64,000 nucleotides of DNA from Deinococcus grandis (GTDB lineage: Bacteria; Deinococcota; Deinococci; Deinococcales; Deinococcaceae): NCBI RefSeq assembly GCF_001485435.1, contig NZ_BCMS01000001.1:1621501-1685500 (forward strand), written 5' to 3'. The first letter of the stretch is position 1. Each line of letters begins with the position of its first letter. Under the pieces are notes generated by a model. It was not told where the DNA came from. It saw only the letters and a program-made list of their open reading frames with translations, and did no database searches. The position numbers and the translations under genes were made by a program. Shown here one piece after another: positions 1-8,850 of the stretch.

Positions 1-1201
1 GCGCGGCGCCCAGGTCGAAGAACCGCGTGCCCCAGTCGAAGCGGTACCGGAACGCGGGGGCCGGGTGCGCGCGCAGCAGCGCGTCGTTCGGCGCGTGGAA
101 GAACAGGTCGGTGCCCAGCGCCACCAGCCCGCCCGGGTCGTCCGGGTACCCGGCCAGGATCGCCCGGGCGCGCGCGTCGCCCGCCGCGCCGGTCAGGACG
201 CGGGTCAGGAGGGCGCGGTCGGTGCGGGGAAACACCCGGTCCGGGAGTTTCACGAACAGGGCGTACTCGTCGCGGTTCGCGCCCGCCAGCAGCGGCACGG
301 GCGCGGCCGGGCGGCCCAGCAGCTCCGCGACACTGCCGGGCAGGACCGCGCCGTCCAGCGTGGGGCGGGAGTTCAGCTGCCGGGCCCGCACGCGTTCCAG
401 CGTGTGCAGGCTGCGCACGAACGCCGCTGCGGGCAGCGTCCACAGGCGGTCGCGGGTGGTGGCCGTGACGCCCAGCGCCCGGGCGTACGCGGCGGCCAGT
501 TCCACGCTGTTCTCCCGGGTGGACAGCTGGTTGACCCCGCCGCTCTGCGCGGCCGCGCCCGCGAACAGGCCGCGCGCCGCCGGGTCGCGCAGCAGCAGGT
601 TCACCGTCACGGCACCCGCCGATTCGCCCGCGACGGTCACGCGGGCCGGGTCGCCCCCGAACGCCGCGGCGTTGCGGGACACCCACGCCAGCGCCGCCCG
701 CTGGTCCAGGTACCCGGCGTTCACGGCGAAGCGGTCATCCCCGAACAGCCCCGCGAAATCCGCGTACCCCAGCGGGCCCAGCCGTGAATTCACGGTCACG
801 ACCACCACGCCCCGCTGCGCGGCGTACTCCCGCCCGTCGTACAGCCGTCCGCTGCCCGCGCGGTACGCGCCCCCGTGGAACCACACGAGGACCGGGTGCG
901 GGCCGGGCGTGGCTGGAGCCCAGACGTTCAGCACCAGACTGCCCTCCACCGAGGGGCGCAGTGTCACGGACGGGTCCAGCGGTTGCAGGACGTCCGGCGC
1001 GAACTGCGTGGCGTCCCGCACGCCCGTCCAGCCCGGGTGCGGCTGCGGCGCCCGGAACCGGCCCGTGCCGGAGGCGGGCGCCGCGTACGGCACGCCCAGC
1101 CATCCCAGCGCCACCTCGCCGCGTACGAGGAGCGCGCGGCCCTGTACCCGCCCCCATTCCGTCTCGCGGATCAGCGGCCGGGTCACGCCCCCGTGGTTCA
1201 C
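1..1201 (-). CDS. Type B carboxylesterase, C-terminal part cut by window edge
   Basis: Serine esterase of the carboxylesterase/acetylcholinesterase (type B) fold, predicted to cleave carboxylic esters; the natural substrate cannot be told. About 400 residues are visible. The oxyanion-hole motif HGG is near residues 109-111 and the nucleophile elbow GESAG is at 192-196 (Ser194). The family is usually about 500 residues, so roughly 100 residues including the catalytic His lie beyond position 1. I chose the GTG start at 1201, 9 bp downstream of the holA stop on the same strand, so it is probably the last gene of a kinase-holA-esterase unit. An alternative start is a GTG five codons further in. 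No signal peptide is apparent. Confidence 0.85.
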   Translation of the reverse strand, partial: MNHGGVTRPLIRETEWGRVQGRALLVRGEVALGWLGVPYAAPASGTGRFRAPQPHPGWTGVRDATQFAPDVLQPLDPSVTLRPSVEGSLVLNVWAPATPGPHPVLVWFHGGAYRAGSGRLYDGREYAAQRGVVVVTVNSRLGPLGYADFAGLFGDDRFAVNAGYLDQRAALAWVSRNAAAFGGDPARVTVAGESAGAVTVNLLLRDPAARGLFAGAAAQSGGVNQLSTRENSVELAAAYARALGVTATTRDRLWTLPAAAFVRSLHTLERVRARQLNSRPTLDGAVLPGSVAELLGRPAAPVPLLAGANRDEYALFVKLPDRVFPRTDRALLTRVLTGAAGDARARAILAGYPDDPGGLVALGTDLFFHAPNDALLRAHPAPAFRYRFDWGTRFFDLGAA

Positions 1202-1210
1202 CGCGCGGCC

Positions 1211-2113
1211 CTACACACTGAGCTGCACGATCAGGCGCTCCAGCGCCACCCCGGCGTCCAGACCGCGCTTCATGGCCAGATCCGCGTCCAGGATGCGGCC
1301 CAGGTGCGTGCGGATCTTCGCCTCGTTCAGGCGGCGGGCCACCTCCAGCGCCTTCTTCGCCGGGTACGGCTTGACGCCCAGCCGCTGCGCCGCCATCTGC
1401 TCGGTGACGCGCCCGCCCTCCTGCTGCAGGGCCACGCAGCGCGCCACGAGCGAGTACTGCCACACGACCGCGCCCATCAGCTTGAACGGGTCCTCGCCGC
1501 TGGCGAGCAGGCGCCGCAGCTGTGTGACCGCCTCGCCGGGGCGGCCCGTGGTGGCCGCGCCCAGCATCGCGAAGCTGTCGCCCGGCGGCTCCCGTCCCAC
1601 CACGCGCTGCACGGTCTCCCGCGTGAACGGCCCGTCCAGCAGCGCCAGCTTGTTCAGCTCCCCGGCGATGCCCGCCAGGTCCGCCCCGAAGACCTCCGCG
1701 AGGTACAGGCTGGCGTCCCGGTCCAGGGGCAGCTTCGCCTTCTTCGCGCGGGTGGTCACCCAGCCCGCCACGTCCCCGGTCTTGGCGGGGGCGGGGGACG
1801 GGACGACCTCGCCGCGGCCCTCGTACACCTTCAGGCGGGTGGCGGGCGGCGACTCGTCGAGCACCGCGACCGTCACCGCCGCGCCCGCGAGCAGTTCCAG
1901 CAGCGCCTTGTCGGGTTTCACGCCTTCCAGGTCCACGATCACGCCGCCGTCCCCGAACAGCCCCGGGCTGAGGTGCGGGCCCAGCGCGTCCGCCGTGACG
2001 TCCTCGCCCGCCACGCGCGGCAGCGAGCGGGCGTCCAGCCCCCGGGCGCGCAGCGTGTCCCGGAGCGTCTCGTCGGCCAGGAAGCGGTTCCCGGTGAACG
2101 CGATCAGCGGCAT
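1211..2113 (-). CDS. holA: DNA polymerase III subunit delta
   Basis: Delta subunit of the DNA polymerase III clamp loader, which opens the beta sliding clamp. The 300-residue protein begins MPLIAFTGNRFLADE and follows the HolA family along its length: an N-terminal AAA+-like domain lacking a working P-loop, a middle domain containing AGELNKLALL, and a helical C-terminal collar ending VALERLIVQLSV. The ATG start overlaps the end of the upstream kinase gene by 10 bp, so translation is probably coupled. An esterase gene follows after 9 bp. The length is normal for the family (about 300-340). Confidence 0.9.
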   Translation of the reverse strand: MPLIAFTGNRFLADETLRDTLRARGLDARSLPRVAGEDVTADALGPHLSPGLFGDGGVIVDLEGVKPDKALLELLAGAAVTVAVLDESPPATRLKVYEGRGEVVPSPAPAKTGDVAGWVTTRAKKAKLPLDRDASLYLAEVFGADLAGIAGELNKLALLDGPFTRETVQRVVGREPPGDSFAMLGAATTGRPGEAVTQLRRLLASGEDPFKLMGAVVWQYSLVARCVALQQEGGRVTEQMAAQRLGVKPYPAKKALEVARRLNEAKIRTHLGRILDADLAMKRGLDAGVALERLIVQLSV

Positions 2114-2958
2114 TCGCCCGCCCAGTCCGCCAGGTCCGGCAGAGCCGCCAGTCCCAGCGCCACCCGCGCGTCACTCAGGTCCGCGTACAGCGCCGCGGCG
2201 CTCGCGGGCCGCCGGGCCCGGTCCCGCGTCAGGCACTGCGTCAGGAGGCCGTGCAGCGCCTCCGGGCCGGGCAGCGGCGCGCGCAGGTCACTCAGGCCCG
2301 CCAGCCACCCGAACGCGTCCTCGAAGGGCGGTTCGCCCGCCAGGCAGTCGAACAGCAGCACGCCCAGCGAGTACAGGTCGCTGCGCGGGTCGCCCCGCAC
2401 GCCCAGGAACTGCTCGGGCGCCATGAAGTGCGGGGTGCCCATGCGCGTCCCGCTGTGGATGTCCAGCGGCAGCTTCACCGAGTGGCTCATGCCGAAATCG
2501 ATCACGCGCACCGCGTCGAAGGCCGCGCGGCCGCCGTCCAGCATCACGTTCTCGGGTTTCAGGTCGTGGTGCGTCACGCCGCACGCGTGCAGGGCCGTCA
2601 CGGCCGCCAGCACGCCCCCGGCGACCAGCGTCGCCTCGTCCGCGCCGAGCGGTCCCCCGTCGAGCCGTTCGCGCAGCGTCACGCCCCCGATCAGCGGGAA
2701 CAGCAGGGCGTCGCGCGCCACGGCGATCGGCGACACCACCAGCGGGTGCCGGACGCTGCGGGCCACGTGGCCCTCGTGCTCGAACCGGGCGCGGGTGTCG
2801 GGATCGTCGAAGACCAGCGTCTTGGCGAACACCGCCCGGCCCGCCCAGCACGCCGACTCGCAGCGCACCCCCGCCCGCTCGCTGAGGGTCACCCGGTCCG
2901 TCAATGCCCCCTGGGCGTTCAGAGCCTGCACGTCATTCACTGCCGTTAAGTCTTTCAC
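2104..2958 (-). CDS. Soluble serine/threonine protein kinase (Hanks type)
   Basis: A 284-residue eukaryotic-like protein kinase with no membrane segment or extracellular sensor domain, so presumably cytoplasmic. The kinase core shows the ATP-binding Lys in AVFAKTL (about Lys46), the alpha-C Glu in RFEHEGH, the catalytic loop THHDLKPEN (HHD instead of HRD, 130-132), DFG at 154-156 and APE at 180-182. The glycine-rich loop is not canonical, but Lys, Asp and DFG are all present. The GTG start at 2958 is preceded by a run of G acting as ribosome-binding site; an upstream extension to 3120 is low-complexity and not credible. Its stop lies inside holA (10-bp overlap), an unusual partner for a kinase. 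The substrate is unknown. Confidence 0.88.
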   Translation of the reverse strand: MKDLTAVNDVQALNAQGALTDRVTLSERAGVRCESACWAGRAVFAKTLVFDDPDTRARFEHEGHVARSVRHPLVVSPIAVARDALLFPLIGGVTLRERLDGGPLGADEATLVAGGVLAAVTALHACGVTHHDLKPENVMLDGGRAAFDAVRVIDFGMSHSVKLPLDIHSGTRMGTPHFMAPEQFLGVRGDPRSDLYSLGVLLFDCLAGEPPFEDAFGWLAGLSDLRAPLPGPEALHGLLTQCLTRDRARRPASAAALYADLSDARVALGLAALPDLADWAGECR

Positions 2959-3031
2959 ATTCCCCCCGCGAGAATGGCGGCACCTGAACACTCTGCCCGG
3001 CAGCCCCGCCCGCCCGGCGACCCGGCGGCCC

Positions 3032-3937
3032 TCACCGTCGGCGCTCCAGCGTGCGGTAGAACGCCGCGACCTGCCGCGCCACCTCCGGCGTGAAGCGGTT
3101 CCCGCCCAGGTGACCGCCACTCAGGCGCACCAGTCCGCCCACGTCCGGCTCGCCCGCCTCGGCCCACAGCGCCTCGCCGTTGCGCTCGAACGGCACGGTC
3201 CGGTCGTCCGGACTGCCGAACACCAGCATCGGCAGCCGTCCCCACGTCCGGGCCAGCCACGCCGGGTTCAGGTCCTCCGGGGGGTCGGGCAGTCCGTACG
3301 CCGCCCCGATCTCCTCCCGGCGGGACACCGCCGAGCCCCACGCGACGCGCAGGTCCACCCACCCGTCGATCAGCGCCACGCCCTCGACCGGGTACGGCGC
3401 GCCGGGCAGCGCCGATCGCAGCGCCATCAGGCCGCCCATGCTCAGGCCCAGCGCGTACGTGCGCCCCGACCACGGAAAGAGGTCGGTCGACTGCGCGTGC
3501 ACCTGCCCCAGCGCCGCCAGTCCCGCCGGGCTGCCCCAGCTGGTCGGCCCGCCGTCCCCGGAGAGCAGCACCGCGAAGCCCGCGTGAATGAGCGCCGAGG
3601 TCAGCACCGACGCGCTGGCACTGTCACGCAGGTGCGCCGCCGACTGCCCGCGCGGGTGCGACACGACCACCAGCGCGCACGCCTGCACGCACGATCTCGG
3701 CACCCGCAGCAGCGACAGCGCCTCGCCACTCCCGACCGGTACCCACACGCCGGACGGCACCGAACCGCGGGCCGCCCGGTCCGGCGCGGCCCCGGTCGTC
3801 ACGGTCGGGGCGAGCACCATCGCCTGCGCGCCGGACCACGTCAGGACCAGCGCGGCGGCCAGCGCCCGCACCCTGCGCGCCGCACCCGGCGCCTGCCGCC
3901 CCTGTTCCCGTCGCCTCCGAGCCGTCAGTTCCCTCAC
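3032..3937 (-). CDS. Secreted alpha/beta hydrolase (dienelactone hydrolase/esterase-like)
   Basis: Predicted 301-residue alpha/beta-hydrolase. An Arg-rich N-terminus followed by a hydrophobic stretch (about residues 24-40, RALAAALVLTWSGAQA) looks like a signal peptide, so the enzyme is probably exported. The nucleophile elbow GLSMGG is at 164-169 (Ser166); a candidate acid lies in GSPDDRTVPF and a candidate His in LSGGHLGG near the C-terminus. The GTG start at 3937 was chosen because coding character begins there, although no strong ribosome-binding site is visible. It lies 47 bp after the acyltransferase gene and 73 bp before the kinase, all on the minus strand. The substrate is not identifiable. 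Confidence 0.75.
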   Translation of the reverse strand: MRELTARRRREQGRQAPGAARRVRALAAALVLTWSGAQAMVLAPTVTTGAAPDRAARGSVPSGVWVPVGSGEALSLLRVPRSCVQACALVVVSHPRGQSAAHLRDSASASVLTSALIHAGFAVLLSGDGGPTSWGSPAGLAALGQVHAQSTDLFPWSGRTYALGLSMGGLMALRSALPGAPYPVEGVALIDGWVDLRVAWGSAVSRREEIGAAYGLPDPPEDLNPAWLARTWGRLPMLVFGSPDDRTVPFERNGEALWAEAGEPDVGGLVRLSGGHLGGNRFTPEVARQVAAFYRTLERRR

Positions 3938-3984
3938 CGGGCGGCACTGTAGCGTCCCAGGCCGCCGCGCGGCTGAGAACGCCC

Positions 3985-5076
3985 TCACCGGCCGAACAGC
4001 CAGGTACTCAGGCGCGTGTTCAGCAGCGCGCGGCCCAGCAGCGCCGGAACGCCCAGCGCGAGCAGGAAGTACCCCAGCATGGTCAGCGCCACCTGCCACG
4101 GCGTGCCCTGCGGCGCGTCCCAGCGTTCCAGCGCCTGCAGCAGCGCCGGGTGGATCAGGTACACCTGCAGGCTGACGGTGCCCAGCAGCGCCACCGTCAG
4201 GCGGACCGTGGACGCGCTGCGCTGCACGCGGAACGCCAGTCCCAGCAGTGCCAGCGCCGTCAGGCTGGTGTACAGCCACGACAGGCCCGAGTACACGATG
4301 GGCGTGACCCGCTCGCCGCGCGCGTACGCCAGCGCCTCGGGCAGGTACAGGCTGAACGCCAGTGTCAGGACCGGCAGCAGCACCCAGCGCCTGCGCCGCC
4401 ACCACGCCGGGAACTCGTCCAGGCGCGCGCCCACCGCGACGCCCAGCGTGATGGGCAGCATGTACCACAGCACCGTGCTCGCCGGGAACGGCAGGCGCAG
4501 CACCTCCCGGTTCAGCAGGTACAGGCCCAGCTGCAACGCCGCGCCGAAGATCAGCGCCGCCGTGATGCTGGGTTTGCGCCGCGCCAGGGGCAGCATCAGC
4601 GGCAGCACCACGTACACCTCCAGCGCCACCAGCAGGAAGTACAGGTGGTAACTGGCCTTCCCGTACAGCAGCCAGTCCCGCCAGCGGGCCGGGTCCGTCA
4701 GGGATTCCGGCACACGCTGATCCGTCCACACGTACCACAGGGCGTACAGCACGCTCCAGAGCAGGTACGGCCACCCGCCGCGCGTCAGGCGCCGCCAGAA
4801 GTACCGCCGCGGCTCGAAGCGCTTGAGCAGGCTGCGGGTCAGCACGACCGCCGACAGGAACACGAACGCGGGCACCGCGAAGTGCAGCGTGCGGTTCAGG
4901 ATCAACGTGTACAGGTGCGCCGTCGAGGCCGGGTCGAGGTACCGCAGCATCACCCCGGTCGAGTGGTGCGCGACGACCTCGATGATCGTCAGGCCCCGGA
5001 ACATGTCGATGGCCGTCAGGTTTCCCTTCGGGACCGGGGCCGGGGGGGCGGGTGAAACAGGGTCAGCGTCCTTCAC
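3985..5076 (-). CDS. Acyltransferase family 3 membrane protein
   Basis: Integral membrane O-acyltransferase of the acyltransferase-3 family, which transfers acyl groups to polysaccharides, lipids or peptidoglycan. The 363-residue protein carries the N-terminal family signature (AIDMFRGLTIIEVVAHHSTG, residues about 22-41) with the conserved His, followed by about ten hydrophobic segments and a short C-terminus. The GTG start at 5076 is preceded by TAGCCT (5085-5090) eight bases upstream, so the mRNA may be leaderless or nearly so. The downstream hydrolase gene begins 47 bp after its stop, suggesting an operon. Acceptor unknown. Confidence 0.85.
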   Translation of the reverse strand: MKDADPVSPAPPAPVPKGNLTAIDMFRGLTIIEVVAHHSTGVMLRYLDPASTAHLYTLILNRTLHFAVPAFVFLSAVVLTRSLLKRFEPRRYFWRRLTRGGWPYLLWSVLYALWYVWTDQRVPESLTDPARWRDWLLYGKASYHLYFLLVALEVYVVLPLMLPLARRKPSITAALIFGAALQLGLYLLNREVLRLPFPASTVLWYMLPITLGVAVGARLDEFPAWWRRRRWVLLPVLTLAFSLYLPEALAYARGERVTPIVYSGLSWLYTSLTALALLGLAFRVQRSASTVRLTVALLGTVSLQVYLIHPALLQALERWDAPQGTPWQVALTMLGYFLLALGVPALLGRALLNTRLSTWLFGR

Positions 5077-5122
5077 AATCTCTCAGGCTACCCCAGCGCC
5101 ATCAAGAACTCGTGAACGTCGT

Positions 5123-6229
5123 TTAGCCGCGCCCACGCACCTCGAAGCCCTCGCCCTGCAGGATCGTCGCCGCATGCGCGACGTCCTCCGGGGTTTCCAG
5201 ACCCAGGCGGATCGCGCCGCCGTCCTCGCGGATCGCCAGGACCTCGATGTCCTTGATGTTCACGCCCGCCGCGCCCAGCGCCTGCGTCACGGCCCCGATC
5301 TGGTTAGGCTTATCGGGCACGGCCACGACCAGATCGTGTCGCTGCGGCAGCAGGCTGCGGCGCACGATGGGCAGGCTGTCGCGTGTGCGCTTGCCCTCAC
5401 GCGCGGCCTCCAGCAGTTCCTCGGGTTCGTCCAGGTCGGCTTCCAGGCGTTCCAGCTGCCGGCGGAAGCGGGTCAGGGCCTCGCGCAGGGCGCCCTTGTT
5501 CTCCACGACCATGTCGCGGCTCATGCGCGGGTCGCCGCTCGCCACGCGCGTCAGGTCCCGGAAACCACCCGCCGCGAGCAGACTCAGCCGCTCGTCCCGC
5601 GCGACCATGTGCGTCAGGGCCAGACTCGCGAGGTACGGCAGGTGACTGATCGTGGCGACCAGCGCGTCGTGCGCGTCCGGCGGCATCACGACCGGCGCGG
5701 CTCCCAGTTCCTCGACCAGCGTCCGGACCTTACTCAGGGCCGTCAGCGGCGTGTGGTCCGTCGGGGTCAGTACCCACACGGCGTTCTCCAGCAGCGCCGC
5801 GCGCGCGTGCGTCACGCCGCCCCGTTCACTGCCCGCCATCGGGTGCCCCGCCACGAAGTGCCTCACGCCCAGCCGCTCCATCTCGGCGGCGATGCCGCCC
5901 TTCACGCTGCCCACGTCCGTCACCAGCGCCGACGGGTTCAGGAACGGTGCCAGTTCGCGCGCCAGCGGCGCCAGGGCCCGCATCGGCGCGGCCAGCACCA
6001 CCAGATCCGCCCCGCGTAGCCACTCGCCGGGCGCGGCGCGCACTTCGTCCACGACGCCCAGCGCCTCGGCCTCGCGCAGCACCTCGGGGCTGGCGTCCAG
6101 GCCGATCACGCGCCGCGCCAGCAGCCGCTGCCTCAGCCCCAGCGCGACACTCCCGCCGATCAGCCCCACGCCCGCCACCACGGCGGTCTCGAACAGCGGG
6201 CCAGGGGCGGACGGTGAAGCGGCACTCAT
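5123..6229 (-). CDS. tyrA: Prephenate dehydrogenase with C-terminal ACT domain
   Basis: NAD(P)-dependent oxidative decarboxylation of prephenate to 4-hydroxyphenylpyruvate in tyrosine synthesis. The 368-residue protein has an N-terminal Rossmann fold with GVGLIGG at residues 20-26, the prephenate dehydrogenase helical domain (including HFVAGHPMAGSERGG) and a C-terminal ACT domain from about residue 295 (VPDKPNQIGAVTQALG), as expected for tyrosine feedback control. TAGCCT at 6237-6242 lies seven bases before the ATG, implying a leaderless transcript. The phenylalanine-branch gene (prephenate dehydratase) lies about 6 kb away at 12142-13011, on the same strand but in a separate unit. Confidence 0.93.
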   Translation of the reverse strand: MSAASPSAPGPLFETAVVAGVGLIGGSVALGLRQRLLARRVIGLDASPEVLREAEALGVVDEVRAAPGEWLRGADLVVLAAPMRALAPLARELAPFLNPSALVTDVGSVKGGIAAEMERLGVRHFVAGHPMAGSERGGVTHARAALLENAVWVLTPTDHTPLTALSKVRTLVEELGAAPVVMPPDAHDALVATISHLPYLASLALTHMVARDERLSLLAAGGFRDLTRVASGDPRMSRDMVVENKGALREALTRFRRQLERLEADLDEPEELLEAAREGKRTRDSLPIVRRSLLPQRHDLVVAVPDKPNQIGAVTQALGAAGVNIKDIEVLAIREDGGAIRLGLETPEDVAHAATILQGEGFEVRGRG

Positions 6230-6328
6230 GACGCGGAGGCTAGCACGCCCCCGTCAGCCCGCCGACCGGCCTGCATAACGTCCCCGGCACACGGACGCCG
6301 CGCCGCCCACGTTCGCTACGCTGTCCCG

Positions 6329-7078
6329 GTGCCCGGTCCCGAAGTCCTGCTGTACGGCCTGCCCCTCGCGTTCCTCGCGGGCTTCATCGACGCGGTCGCC
6401 GGGGGCGGCGGCACCATCACCCTCCCCACGCTGTTCCTCATGGGCCTGAGCCCCGCGCAGGTCGTCGCCACGAACAAACTCCTGGCGATCTTCGGGTCCG
6501 GCAGTGCCACCGTGCAGTACTGGCGCAAGGGGCACGTCGACCGGCCCCTCGTCCTGCGGCTGATCCCCCTGGCCCTGCTGGGCAGCGCGGTCGGCGCGTC
6601 CCTCGTGCACTTCGTGAACCCCGACGCGTTCCGCACCCTCGTCGGCGTGGTCATCCTCGGCGTCGGCGCCCTCGTGCTGGTGAACAAATCCTTCGGGCTG
6701 GAGGACCGCTACCCCGGCCTCACCGCCCGCACGCTGGCCCTCACCCTGCCCGGCACGTTCATCATCGGGATGTACGACGGCTTCCTCGGCCCCGGCACCG
6801 GCACCTTCGCCATGTTCCTGTTCGCCCTCGCCGGTTTCAACCTGGTGCGCGCCAGCGGCAACGCCCGCACCCTGAACTTCGCCACGAACCTCGGCGCGTT
6901 CCTGTTCTTCCTGATCGGCGGGCAGATGGTCTGGTGGATCGGCCTGCCCATGGGCCTCGCCAACGCCCTCGGCGCCGCCCTGGGCGCTCGCATGGCGATG
7001 CTGCGCGGCAGCGCCTTCGTGAAATGGATGTACGGCCTGATCGTCCTGCTCGTCAGCGCCCGACTGTTCCTGGGCTGA
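6329..7078 (+). CDS. TSUP (TauE/SafE) family sulfite/anion permease
   Basis: Membrane permease of the TSUP family, members of which move sulfite, sulfoacetate or related anions. The 249-residue protein shows the two-fold repeated helical bundle, with the loop FIDAVAGGGGTITLP in the first half and a matching GMYDGFLGPGTG loop in the second. About eight hydrophobic segments are visible. The GTG start at 6329 is preceded by TACGCT (6317-6322) with six intervening bases, a leaderless-type promoter placed in the divergent gap with tyrA. The stop lies inside the convergent DUF1622 gene (26-bp overlap). Substrate not predictable. Confidence 0.88.
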   Translation: MPGPEVLLYGLPLAFLAGFIDAVAGGGGTITLPTLFLMGLSPAQVVATNKLLAIFGSGSATVQYWRKGHVDRPLVLRLIPLALLGSAVGASLVHFVNPDAFRTLVGVVILGVGALVLVNKSFGLEDRYPGLTARTLALTLPGTFIIGMYDGFLGPGTGTFAMFLFALAGFNLVRASGNARTLNFATNLGAFLFFLIGGQMVWWIGLPMGLANALGAALGARMAMLRGSAFVKWMYGLIVLLVSARLFLG

Positions 7079-7445
7079 CCCCGTCCTCCCGCGCGGCCGC
7101 CTCGGCCCCCCGCGCGCGGTGCCCGTCGATTTCGCGCTGCAGGAAGAAGTTCAGCAGCGTCCGCAGCGCCGCGATGGCCGCCAGCTTCCCGATGTCGTCC
7201 CACGACGGCGCGATCGCCGTGCGCAGGATGTCCGCCGCGAGCGTGAACTCCAGCGCCACCGCCAGCCAGCGGCCCAGTTCCAGCCGCAGCGACTCCTTCT
7301 GCGCGTCCGGCTGCGCCGAGGGCCGCACGAACGCCACCAGCGCCCGGATTAGCGCCAGCAGCGCCGCCAGCGCGATGATCAGGGCCGCCGCGACCTCCAC
7401 CCCGGTCGCCACGATCTCCGTCCAGCCCTTCACCAGCTCCAGCAT
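7053..7445 (-). CDS. DUF1622 family small membrane protein
   Basis: A 130-residue membrane protein matching the DUF1622 pattern: an N-terminal hydrophobic helix (about 12-36), then the conserved block LELGRWLAVALEFTLAADIL, the segment TAIAPSWDDIGKLAAI, and a final RTLLNFFLQREI. Function unknown in the family. The ATG start at 7445 has a weak ribosome-binding site (GGGTGA) rather than a leaderless -10. The C-terminal codons overlap the convergent TSUP gene by 26 bp. Confidence 0.82.
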   Translation of the reverse strand: MLELVKGWTEIVATGVEVAAALIIALAALLALIRALVAFVRPSAQPDAQKESLRLELGRWLAVALEFTLAADILRTAIAPSWDDIGKLAAIAALRTLLNFFLQREIDGHRARGAEAAAREDGVSPGTVGR

Positions 7446-7487
7446 TCACCCAGCCTGCCACGCCCACCGCGGCCCCGGTGGGGGAGA

Positions 7488-7997
7488 TCAAGAATCGGTG
7501 GAGGCCCGCCCCAGCGACCGCACCGCCCGCGTGTACGCCGCCCGCTCGAACACGAACGGCCCGAAACCCGCATACGACCAGAACGGCGCCGGTGGGCGAT
7601 TCAGGCTCAGCGGGTCGGCCTCCTTCTGCGCCCGGTGGGGCTGCTGGAAATCCAGCCAGCGCACCTCGCGCTCGCCCATTTCAATTCGGGCGACGAGGGG
7701 CCAGCACAGCAACTCGCCGCAGCCACATTCCAGCAGGGCGACCCGTTCTCCTACAAAAATGCTCAGGAGGTTGCCCCGCTCCGGCTCGCCCAGCCACGCC
7801 GTCTGAATCTCCGCTGCGAATCGGGCGGGTAGTCCGGCGTAACTGCCCGCCAGGGACCGCTCCCCGGTCGCCTGCGCGGCGTCGTCCTCCCAGCGGCGCA
7901 CGAGTTCCACGAGGGGCGTCCCGTTCACGAGGACCAGCACCGTGTCCTCCTCGCCCTCCCAGGATTCCCAGCGCAGGTCCAGTGTGTCGAAGGTCAC
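7488..7997 (-). CDS. Hypothetical protein, 169 aa
   Basis: Unrecognised cytoplasmic protein. It begins VTFDTLDLRWESWEGEEDTV, is acidic and Trp-rich, and has a CGCGELLC motif in the middle (two Cys pairs) that could bind a metal. No signal peptide or membrane segment is visible. The GTG start at 7997 lies four bases after the stop of the upstream HAD phosphatase gene, so the two are probably co-transcribed. An upstream extension to 8159 would run antisense-like inside the HAD gene and is not credible. Mature coding character (GC3 bias) supports a real gene. Confidence 0.65.
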   Translation of the reverse strand: MTFDTLDLRWESWEGEEDTVLVLVNGTPLVELVRRWEDDAAQATGERSLAGSYAGLPARFAAEIQTAWLGEPERGNLLSIFVGERVALLECGCGELLCWPLVARIEMGEREVRWLDFQQPHRAQKEADPLSLNRPPAPFWSYAGFGPFVFERAAYTRAVRSLGRASTDS

Positions 7998-8001
7998 GTC
8001 T

Positions 8002-8796
8002 TTACAGCGACAGGGCCAGTTCGACCGCTTCGCGCAGGCCGCCCTCGTCCACGTGCGCGACGCGGTAGCGGCTGGCGGCGATGGCGGGCGCGTCGGCGTT
8101 CCCCATGGCGACCGGGTGACCCACGACGCGCAGTGCGGTGACGTCGTTCTCGCCATCACCGACCATCATCACGCGGTCCATGGTCAGGCCGTACTGCGCC
8201 GCGACGCGTTGCACGGCGGTGCCCTTGCTGACTCCGGCGCGCGTGACGCTGATGAACATCGCGTCCGGCATGACCGGGCTGCCCGCCGGGTGCAGGTCCA
8301 TGCCGGGGTGCGGTTCGGCGACGACCGCACCCTCCTCGGCGCGGGGGACGACCCACTGCGCGCGGACGACCGTACCGTCCAGGCTCTCCGGCGTGCGGGC
8401 CTCGTAGGGAACGCCCAGTAGGGCCGCGTGCCGCTCGGCGAGGTCACCGGGTTTCGTGATGGCGAACTCCAGGTCGGTGTAGACCTCCAGCAGGCGGTCC
8501 GTCTGCGCGGCGCGGGCGATCAGGAGGTTCAGGCCGCCTTCGGGAATCGCCTCGGACAGGCTGGCGCCGCTGCCGACGTTCACGATGCTCGCGCCGTTCT
8601 GGAAGACGTGCCAGCCGTCCGGGTCGAGCCGCTCGGCGTACGCGCGGGCGTTGCCGATGGCGGGGCGGCCGCTGCACAGCGCGATCCGCACGCCGCGCGC
8701 GCGGGCGTCGGCCAGCGCGGCCCACACGTCGTCCCGCACGAGGTTCCCGGTGCCCACCAGGGTGCCGTCTACATCCACACAGATCAGTCCAAGCAT
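8002..8796 (-). CDS. Cof-type HAD family phosphatase
   Basis: Haloacid-dehalogenase superfamily phosphatase of the Cof/YidA type, which act on sugar phosphates or nucleotides. The 264-residue protein has motif I DVDGT (residues 8-12), motif II in ALCSGRP, a C2-type cap in the middle, Lys in SKGTAVQRV and motif IV GDGENDVTAL. TATGAT at 8803-8808 is six bases before the ATG, so the transcript is probably leaderless. The 169-residue hypothetical gene follows after 4 bp. Substrate unknown. Confidence 0.87.
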   Translation of the reverse strand: MLGLICVDVDGTLVGTGNLVRDDVWAALADARARGVRIALCSGRPAIGNARAYAERLDPDGWHVFQNGASIVNVGSGASLSEAIPEGGLNLLIARAAQTDRLLEVYTDLEFAITKPGDLAERHAALLGVPYEARTPESLDGTVVRAQWVVPRAEEGAVVAEPHPGMDLHPAGSPVMPDAMFISVTRAGVSKGTAVQRVAAQYGLTMDRVMMVGDGENDVTALRVVGHPVAMGNADAPAIAASRYRVAHVDEGGLREAVELALSL

Positions 8797-8850
8797 CCGG
8801 GCATCATAGGCCGCGCCTGTCAGGGGGGTGCCGGGTCGTGCAGGTTTCCT

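Noticed and set aside
27..4000. Very long plus-strand open frames (one of 799 and one of 1025 codons) over 1-4 kb
   Set aside because: They run antisense to holA, the kinase and the hydrolase, lack any domain, and are the expected stop-free shadows of high-GC coding DNA.
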